Assembly (NCBI GenBank): GCA_029378245.1
Contig: JARKIF010000016.1
Location: 744,001-808,000, forward strand
Source of the DNA: Roridomyces roridus
Lineage: Eukaryota; Basidiomycota; Agaricomycetes; Agaricales; Mycenaceae
Length of the DNA stretch: 64,000 bases
Direction: 5' to 3'
In this document: positions 57,896 through 64,000 of the stretch, one piece after another
How the letters are laid out: each line of letters opens with the position of its first letter
How positions within the stretch are numbered: the first letter of the stretch is position 1
The notes under the pieces: model-generated
The model's input: only the letters and a program-made list of their open reading frames with translations
What the model was told of the DNA's origin: nothing
Databases searched by the model: none
Position numbers and translations under genes: made by a program

Positions 57896-58904
57896 AAACA
57901 AGATGTGCCTCCGCTTCGCTCCGGCAGGACGTGCATCGTGAACAGGAAAATGGAATGTGCATTATTACTCTTGAGTTCAGCTAGGACATTCGATGTATGT
58001 AAATCCACTAGATGGTTGGAGATGCGGAACCCCGGAGTGCGGCGCAGTCCAAGTGAGCCACATCTCGTGACATTGCAGCAGTGCCGGATATTGCCAAGAG
58101 CGACGACCATTGATGGTAGGTTGCAATTTGTGCACAATGCTGATACACAGAGTTCAGGTGGCGAGTTGTTCGAGATCACAGATTGCGGTGGACAGGGACA
58201 CGTTGGAACTGCCGGAGCACCAGCCGAAATCCAGGGCAGCAGCGACCAGTCGAGATTTTGCAGGGTTGAGAGCTCAGAGTACTGTTTGCGTGGCGGTGGA
58301 GGAACCCAGTCCATAGCGGAGAATAAGATCCTGGAGCGATGATTTTGAGATTCGACGACCGATACAGCTGGAGGAATTCGAAGACAGGGACGGAATGGTG
58401 GCTGAAGATGGGTTCAGAGGAAGTTTATATGGGACAGCTGCCGAAGGCATACGTATGCACGGCGACGCCTGAATCCCCCGAGAAGATCCGTCCTGGTAGC
58501 AACTGCTGTGGAGACCAGGTGGGCCCGAGAACGCGCGTTCTCGCCGAGCTGATTCTCGGTCAATAATGGAGAGAAGGCACTGCACCGCCTGCCATGAGAC
58601 ACGTCAACAGAACAGAGGAAACCCAACCGGTCATAGTTTTCCCAAGTTCAAGGCTGATACGCCGCACTCGGCACGCATACGTCGCATCGAGCCGGCGGTG
58701 CATCGCTCGAAAGGCTGTTGAACCGCGGCTTCGATATGAAAATGGAAGGAGATGCCGGTGGCGCTCGTGGGAGAAATTGATGAAAAAGCTGTTGAGAAAG
58801 GACTTCGCTGGCGGCAAGATGAGGGAGGAAGACAAAGAGGGCTTTGGGCAAATGGGGATTGAACAAACAGGTGCAATGACACTAGAGACATCTCGTTAAA
58901 GAAC
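57896..58904. mobile_element. ~1 kb insertion in MYND-E, origin unknown
   Basis: Interrupts MYND-E between HVVQTL and TNKVLRNFGG, where MYND-D is continuous. No long terminal repeats; AGATGT at 57901 and ACATCT at 58888 could be a very short inverted end. It carries a minus-strand frame with Cys-rich sequence (CVSALCTNCNLPSMVVALGN) that may be a captured gene fragment, but I do not recognise it. Boundaries are good to about 10 bases. Confidence 0.55.
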
Positions 58905-59220
58905 GGATAATGTCTGGACCACGTGAACTAGAAATTCGATAATGCCCTTGTCCACAAGTGCAAGGAGCAAACGGCTCGGGAGCTCGTCAAAATCAAGATT
59001 CGTCGCAGCTTCCTGTACGAAACGAAGAAAGTTGACGATGACGGAGAGTAGCCCAAAACCAATCTTTTCCCTCGGAAAATCTCGGGTTAAACTCTCAGCA
59101 AACTGTCCGTGGCGCAACGCCGACACTGCGAGTTCCGAAGGATCATGATCATTGATAAAGGCTTCGAGAGTCTCCTTGGAGCGCAGTTTTTGGTCTTTGA
59201 AGTTCAAGAATGTCGATACG

Positions 59221-59564
59221 CATCAGTCTTTTGACAAAGATCTTGCGACCTTTTTGGGCTTGGCAGCTTGTGGCACAAGCTCGCAAGGTCAAAGCGAGGG
59301 TTAAAATCCCGGAAATAGTTGAAAGTGGGGCTGAAAAAAGGTATTAGTGATGGAGGAGATACACTGGGAGGCAATGGAAGCATGTACCAGTCAGATCCAG
59401 GGTCGAAGGAAATAAATCTGTGTGGTTGGATGGGAGTCGAACGAGGGACCTTGCGAGTTTCAGGACCTGGCTTGTGAGCTTGCGGGCTTGCGCAGATTTG
59501 GCGGGCGCTTGCGGGCTTGAATGACCTTGTACAAGGTCACAAGCTAGATGTCAAAAGTCTGATG
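59221..59564. mobile_element. 344-bp TIR element, copy 2
   Basis: Same length, same ends and same orientation as 57219-57562, with scattered substitutions. It sits exactly where MYND-E lost its N-terminal region, so it may have mediated the deletion. Confidence 0.87.
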
Positions 59565-59769
59565 TTTGAAGAGCATCGAGTCGAAGGCATTCGTGCATGG
59601 AATTGGAGGGTGATGGAAGACGGCAAGGTATCTGCTCTGTTTGTTCAATGCCCATCATGATTGGCTTGCGGCTTCTTTCCCAGTCCTTCCTTGTCGCTCT
59701 ACTGAGTCTACGCCTGTCTACGCAAGATTCTAGACGGCCCACCGTGCGGTCTCGAGGTAAGCCTCGAAT

Positions 59770-60023
59770 GAAATGGATCCGGGTACCCAGGTGCTCAGAT
59801 CTGGCGCTGCCAGACGAAATCATCTCAGAGATCCTTTCGCCCGTATACGTACTAAAGCAAGAAATTCTCCAGAATGTCAGGAAAATCTCCGTTCCCAGAG
59901 TACCTGGAGCCATCTTCTGCGTATCTCCTCGTTTGCCAGTCATGGCGTCGCGCCGCAACGCCCCTCCGAGTCTTCAATGTCGTTGTCCTCGCTCGAACAT
60001 CCCAGACAAGAATCTGAGGAAGT
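59770..60023 (+). pseudogene. F-box protein 5' fragment
   Basis: Reads LALPDEIISEILSPV, then after a probable intron PEYLEPSSAYLLVCQSWRRA and ATPLRVFNVVVLART: the N-terminal F-box and following motif (SSAYLLVCxxWxRxATPL) of agaricomycete F-box proteins. The frame stops soon after and no leucine-rich part follows; a hAT-type MITE and a MYND remnant lie downstream. Divergent from MYND-E. Confidence 0.7.
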
Positions 60024-60098
60024 AAGATTGGGCGAACATTCTGGTCCTCACCACCACAAAATAGATCTCTTTTTCAACCCCTCAAGGCCAATTCATCC

Positions 60099-60467
60099 AT
60101 CTCTACTAGGGCTGGACGCCGTGCCCGTGACGGGCACGGCCGTCGTTTTGACGGGGATACAACGGGGACGGTCCGTCGCTCGACGGCCGTTGTCGCGTGA
60201 CCAAAAAGCACTCGGCAGTGTCCAAGCTTGGATGTTAAAATGTGCCCAAGTGGACCACAAGTAAGGTACGTACCTGCATCAGAGTGTCCGCGTAAAGCTG
60301 AGGCAGTTATGCCTCGTTTTAGGCGTCCGTCGACCCGTCGCCGGCCGTTGTTGACGGAAACAGCCGTCGAAATTACCAGTGAGATGCCCACGGAACGGGT
60401 CGGCTTACCCGTCGACGGGAGCCGTACAACCGGCGCGACGGGCACGGCGTCCAGCCCTAATCTCTAC
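60099..60467. mobile_element. hAT-type MITE, 353 bp, with 8-bp target duplication
   Basis: The element spans 60107-60459. The termini are perfect inverted repeats over about 22 bp (TAGGGCTGGACGCCGTGCCC at the left). It is flanked by ATCTCTAC on both sides (60099-60106 and 60460-60467), the 8-bp duplication typical of hAT transposition. The inside is CG-rich with further short inverted segments; no coding capacity. Confidence 0.92.
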
Positions 60468-60597
60468 ATACCACGGACAGATTCGGCAGTGTGGTAAACA
60501 AGTACATGAATCCTTAATCGAAAAGTATATACGGTTCAATACACATTGTTTCTCCGGTCCGTACGCGAAGGCATAACTTACCCAACAGACCGACTCG

Positions 60598-60687
60598 TTA
60601 ATGAAACTCAGTCACCTCCGAGTTCGACCACTCCACCAACTTGGCAAGATTCGGCGTCTCGTGCTCACCACCCTCCATACACGCCAT
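60598..60687 (-). pseudogene. C-terminal remnant of a sixth MYND gene (F)
   Basis: The minus strand encodes MACMEGGEHETPNLAKLVEW and then SNSEVTEFH followed by TAA, the exact C-terminus of the MYND family (compare SNSEVVEFH in E). It is cut at 60688 by the TAGGG end of a hAT-like element. Confidence 0.82.
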
Positions 60688-61250
60688 TAGGGAGCGGCAC
60701 GAGTATCGAGTGCTGCGAATACTCGCGGCATTTCACTCGCGAGTACGAGTATTCATACTCGCGAGTGGGTGGTGGCTGTGCTACTCGTGCGAGTGCGAGT
60801 ATTGGTTTCCAAAAACCTTGGTACTCGCGAGTATTTGCCTGGCTACCGTAAGCTCACGGAACAGACCCAGATAGGCAATTTGATCACCGGCATCACTCGG
60901 CATCACTCGGCATGCCGGCATGTGGCAATCACTCCGTAATGTATGTCTATTCCTGTACAGAATTCAATTTACCTATCAGTCACTACCTGTTCATCAGGAG
61001 GAACAGTAATGAAACTCCGCAACCAACTGAGTGAGCAATCAGCCCATTCCACTGTGATGGTCGGCCAGTGGGCCAGTGACCCGGACTTGATAGCAGTTGA
61101 TGAGTTTGAGAAGCAGCTTGCAGAGGGTTGGACACGGAACAAGAAGCGGAAGGCCCCTGCTACAGCAGAAGCCTCAGGATCAGCGAGAGTTATTGTCATT
61201 GATGATGATAGTTGTCATGAAACCAGCGCTTGCCGACTGATCCGCTGATG
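60688..61250 (+). mobile_element. Degenerate hAT transposon with transposase C-terminus
   Basis: Begins TAGGGAGCGGCACGAGTATC directly inside the MYND-F remnant and is followed by many sub-terminal ACTCGCGAGT-type repeats (60700-60835), a usual hAT feature. The frame 60943-61248 contains SSGGTVMKLRNQLSEQSAHS and GQWASDPDLIAVDEFEKQL, which resemble the hAT C-terminal dimerisation region (SSxGxxxxxxRNxLS). The rest of the transposase and the right terminus are missing. Confidence 0.65.
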
Positions 61251-61387
61251 CGCCATCACCGCCATCACCGCCATCAGTTACGGATCAAGAGATCCGTTGT
61301 TATCAACAAACGTACATTCGGTCTACGCACGACAGGTCTCTCGAGAGGGATGTCGCCCGCCCGAGTAAGGAGGACAACGCTGTCACT

Positions 61388-61595
61388 CGAACGATAGGAC
61401 AACAGTACTTGTCCAGCGCGGGAAGGGTTGCTAGGACGGGATCCGACGCGCCGTGTTAGAACCCGACGAGGGGTTCAAACACAGTCACACACGAACGATA
61501 GGACAACAGTACTTGTCCAGCGCGGGAAGGGTTGCTAGGACAGGACCTGACGCGCTGTGTTAGAACCCGACGAGGGGTTTAAACACAGTCACACA
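61388..61595. repeat. Tandem repeat, 2 x 104 bp
   Basis: Units 61388-61491 and 61492-61595 are nearly identical, differing at only a few positions. They contain GTGTTAGAACCCGACGAGG. Possibly part of a degenerate LTR; no second LTR is visible. Confidence 0.85.
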
Positions 61596-62013
61596 ACATT
61601 CTCGGCATGCTCCAGTGATCATGCCAAGGAGGGGTAACCTATAGGGTTACAGGGGACGCTCCACCTAACTCTATTAAGAGAGGAGCCGCGTAGGGGTAAT
61701 TAAGGGTCAGGGACCGATCATACAGGAGAACGCTCCTGAGGGAATTAGTATTTATACTCGGGTAGAATCTCATGTACGGTAGATTCTACCTCGTCTAATC
61801 TCCAGCACTACTTTGGCTTACGGGTTACGTTCTCTTCCCTCACGGACACAACCCGACTCGCCTATCCGCCGAGACTCAACTCGTCTCGTTGTGCTCGACT
61901 CGTCTCCTCTCGACGTTCTCGAGCTCGTCGACCTTCTCGTCGTACCCGGCCGCGTCACCCACGCCGTTCCGCGTCTGATCCGATCACCCGGCAAGCCGGC
62001 CTAGACGCTGTCG

Positions 62014-62757
62014 TTGACAGAAGGTAGAATCTCCCTTTTCGACTCCTCTGGGTACGACATGGAGGATGGGAAACTTCGCATCTACGTTCGCCAGTGCGAA
62101 GACGAAAGGATCAACTCTGGGTTCCTCGCCATACTACCCTGGGTTGCGTTTTTTGTGGTCCTGGTACTCTGGTACTCCGAGTCGCACAGCCGTGTCGACA
62201 GGGGATATGTCAGACACCATCAAGGCAGACCACTTCGGAGGAGAGGAATGGGGGGATCCCGCGTGGAGCGGGCGGTTGCAGGAGTAGTGGATTGGATAGC
62301 AGGGATGGCAAGGCCAGTCCCCGAAGCAATGCCGAGTAACGCTCGGCGCACGAGGAATTTCCGCAACGGACGCGGAACGAACAGAGGCAGGCCGCACCAC
62401 AACCGCCCTACCGAAGTTCACAACGATCGCGGCGAGGTGGTTGGACATCGCTGGAGCCCAGCCGTTCAACATTACCTCGACGACAGGATGGTCTGGACAG
62501 AAACCGCAGCGCGCGGTCCAAGCCCATCTCGGAGCACGCACAGCTCCATGCCCAGTCTGGTGGATATCGAAACACCCACTACTGGCACGACGTCTGCAGT
62601 TACCAAACGCCCCGTCGAGGGGGTAATCGACTACGAAGACGAATACGATTCTGCGCAGAACCCGACCGAGCCAAAGGAGGCGCATTGGTCCGAGGTTCAA
62701 ACCCCGTGGACAGCAGTAGACGCTACCGTGATCTCGACGGGCGCCAAGACTGCCTAG
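62014..62757 (+). CDS. Unrecognised reading frame, 247 codons
   Basis: Open frame with an early hydrophobic stretch (FLAILPWVAFFVVLVLWYS), then an Arg/Asn-rich region (NARRTRNFRNGRGTNRGRPH) and an acidic end (EGVIDYEDEYDSAQ). An overlapping frame (62066-62287) reads DTIKADHFGGEEWGDPAW, which also looks protein-like, so a shift or intron may lie near 62210. An Arg-rich, nucleic-acid-binding-like middle next to repeats would fit a retroelement gag, but no zinc knuckle or protease is seen. Function not assigned. Confidence 0.35.
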   Translation: MTEGRISLFDSSGYDMEDGKLRIYVRQCEDERINSGFLAILPWVAFFVVLVLWYSESHSRVDRGYVRHHQGRPLRRRGMGGSRVERAVAGVVDWIAGMARPVPEAMPSNARRTRNFRNGRGTNRGRPHHNRPTEVHNDRGEVVGHRWSPAVQHYLDDRMVWTETAARGPSPSRSTHSSMPSLVDIETPTTGTTSAVTKRPVEGVIDYEDEYDSAQNPTEPKEAHWSEVQTPWTAVDATVISTGAKTA

Positions 62758-62987
62758 ATCTCGTCAAGCGATCACACGATACCCGCCACTGGATGGCCGA
62801 TACCCGCATTTAGTTTCATCTATTTACTATAAGGGGTAGGAAGGAAAGACCCCGGAGAAAACTTATACAACACTCGTAAAAGGAATTGACGAAAACAACA
62901 AAAATAGATTCATAATTGGGGCTAGACCCCGGCACTGTACAGATACGCTACGACCAAATATACAAACGGGCGCACAACCCGACTTCG
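62758..62987. other. Short gap between convergent frames
   Basis: AT-richer than its surroundings; no feature recognised. Confidence 0.4.
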
Positions 62988-63990
62988 TCACTTCTCGCGA
63001 TGGAATCTCTTCCCCTTGAACGATCTATCCTTTCCCTCCTCCCATCGCTTGGACGCTTCTGCTCGCACCGACTCCAGGAAGTCCCCGAACGACTGGGTTT
63101 CACTCACACGGCCGAAGAGAGCGAACATGTCTTGCACGGTCTCCTCCACGGCAGAGGCAACCTGCGACGATGCTGGGGCCGCCGACGACGAAGGACCAGC
63201 AACCGGGGACGAAGGACGGGGCGGCGGCATATCGTCGTCCACCTCGAAGTCGTCGATTGTAATATCGAGTTCGGGGTGGAAGCTGGAGTCACGACGACGA
63301 CGAGCTGGAGGACTAGGAGAATGGGAAGGGGGACCCCGCTTGTGACCGCGGGAGGGGGGCGAACGACGACGACGACGGGCGGGATTGCGACGAGGAGTAG
63401 CCGGAGGAGGAGTGGGTTCGGCCGCCCGACGCACACGATCGGCACGGGGTTCCGTGGGCGTTCCAAGGGGAGGGTGCGGGGCTGGACGACCTTCTGCCGT
63501 ACGACGCTGAGAACGAGCAGTGTTCTGCGTAGGGAGGAAGCGGTAGCAAAATTGGGTCCAGTTGTGGACCGCCGCTATAGGGAAATCGAGACCCATGGTT
63601 AGAACCCGAACGTCAACCCTGGGAACGAAACGAAGACTTACCAACGACCGGTAAATCTTGCAATCGACGGTCCCGCACTACTCGCACGAAATCCCCATTC
63701 CCAACGTGCTCCCAATACTCCAGAGGATTGCGAGCGAACGGAATATCACCCACAAACTGACTGCGGAGAGTCGCCACCGGGGTGCAAGTCTTGTGGTCCG
63801 AGTGGCATCGATCGCAGCAAGAACGTCCCTTGTTGGGGGGAGCAGTACTTGCCGCACCTGCAAACTGCCAGATGACGCATGCGCCCCCCGCCGCGACACA
63901 CCGCTCGCAACCCGGGAACACAACGCGAAGGACTGCACCAACAGGGCGCCAACGTTCGACGGGCCAGGAGCGGTGTTGGGCAGGACGCAT
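62988..63990 (-). CDS. Unrecognised Cys/His-motif protein, possibly 5' partial
   Basis: Two exons. The 5' exon contains CERCVAAGGACVIWQ and SCCDRCHSDHKTC, a C-x2-C / C-x2-C-H-x3-H-x-C arrangement likely to bind zinc. Splicing of ~63581-63648 joins DLPVV to AAVHNWTQFCYRF. The second half is strongly basic and proline-rich (TPRRNPARRRRRSPPSRGHK), then acidic (ELDITIDDFEVDDD), with a helical end (VEETVQDMFALFGRVSETQS, SFGDFLESVRAEASKRWEEG). An ATG lies at 63988-63990, but the frame stays open to the window edge, so the true start may lie outside. It looks like a nuclear or element-associated protein; I do not recognise the family. Confidence 0.5.
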
Positions 63991-64000
63991 ACGTTCCAGG

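Larger units (their letters stand above)
56401..59598 (-). pseudogene. MYND-finger protein E, broken by insertions and a deletion
   Basis: Inverted copy of MYND-D with flanks. Pieces in order: MHECLRLDALQ (59598), then element copy 2; the first ~200 residues of the helical domain are deleted; FNFKDQKLRSKETLEAFINDHDPSELAVSALRHG-type sequence (59207 on; given here as SKETLEAF, DHDPSELAVSALRHG) and ALVDKGIIEFLVHVVQTL; a ~1 kb insertion; TNKVLRNFGGDLELR, LFQDQRINHVVRTTISGAYV; element copy 1 splitting QVREA from WTRLAVLAKERAKF; the finger CARLGPKTEFKRCSGC, YYCSIQCQTVDWRSGHRAAC; C-terminal domain GGRVPFITPRQRAFARAILH ending EVVEFH. The finger and C-terminal exons are well preserved, so decay is recent and mainly insertional. 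Confidence 0.88.

Noticed and set aside
60690..60840. ACTCGCGAGT repeats as a regulatory array
   Set aside because: Position just inside a TAGGG terminus fits sub-terminal transposase-binding repeats of a hAT element better.
1..64000. CRISPR arrays, bacterial operons, ribosome binding sites
   Set aside because: Spliced eukaryotic genes throughout; no regularly spaced repeats of CRISPR type seen.

Overview
The window is nuclear DNA of an agaricomycete (mushroom-forming basidiomycete). Genes are split by many short GT-AG introns of about 45-70 bp. Protein families are typical of that group: a DUF6534 seven-helix protein, multi-copy MYND-finger proteins, leucine-rich F-box proteins, an NB-ARC/TPR protein and small secreted proteins. 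The only cellular housekeeping genes recognised are RPS14 and an intron-containing tRNA-Asp.

Layout. 0-17 kb: an acyltransferase (AT-1), a DUF6534 membrane protein, an FAD monooxygenase, a decayed intradiol dioxygenase, an alpha/beta hydrolase, tRNA-Asp, an F-box-like protein, a membrane-anchored tyrosinase and a scrap of a third acyltransferase. 17-40 kb: a mirror-image duplicated block. The left arm reads MYND-A, MYND-B, secreted protein 1 (all minus). The right arm reads secreted protein 3, F-box, MYND-C, MYND-D (all plus). Between the arms lie AT-2, an apparently intact intradiol dioxygenase, a HotDog thioesterase, two more secreted proteins and a 3'-5' exonuclease. 40-56 kb: a divergent SDR / PEP-mutase-family pair, a RING protein, an EthD-like protein with a decayed neighbour copy, RPS14, an NB-ARC/TPR (NLR-like) gene with several frame breaks and a Zn2Cys6 regulator. 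56-64 kb: a mobile-element graveyard. It holds MYND pseudogenes broken by two 344-bp TIR elements, a ~1 kb insertion, a 353-bp hAT-type MITE with a perfect 8-bp target duplication, a degenerate hAT transposase end, a 2 x 104-bp tandem repeat and two unrecognised reading frames.

How the genes may work together. FAD monooxygenase, intradiol dioxygenase, tyrosinase, SDR, thioesterase and acyltransferase are all activities used on phenolic or acyl substrates. This suggests, but does not prove, an accessory aromatic or secondary-metabolism region. The main story is structural. Several families (acyltransferase x3, dioxygenase x2, MYND x6, secreted protein x4, EthD x2, F-box x3) were copied within 64 kb, often inverted, and most extra copies are decaying. 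Many frame breaks are single-base indels in short homopolymers, so some may be consensus errors; others (deletions, insertions, lost ligand, nonsense codon) are clearly real decay.
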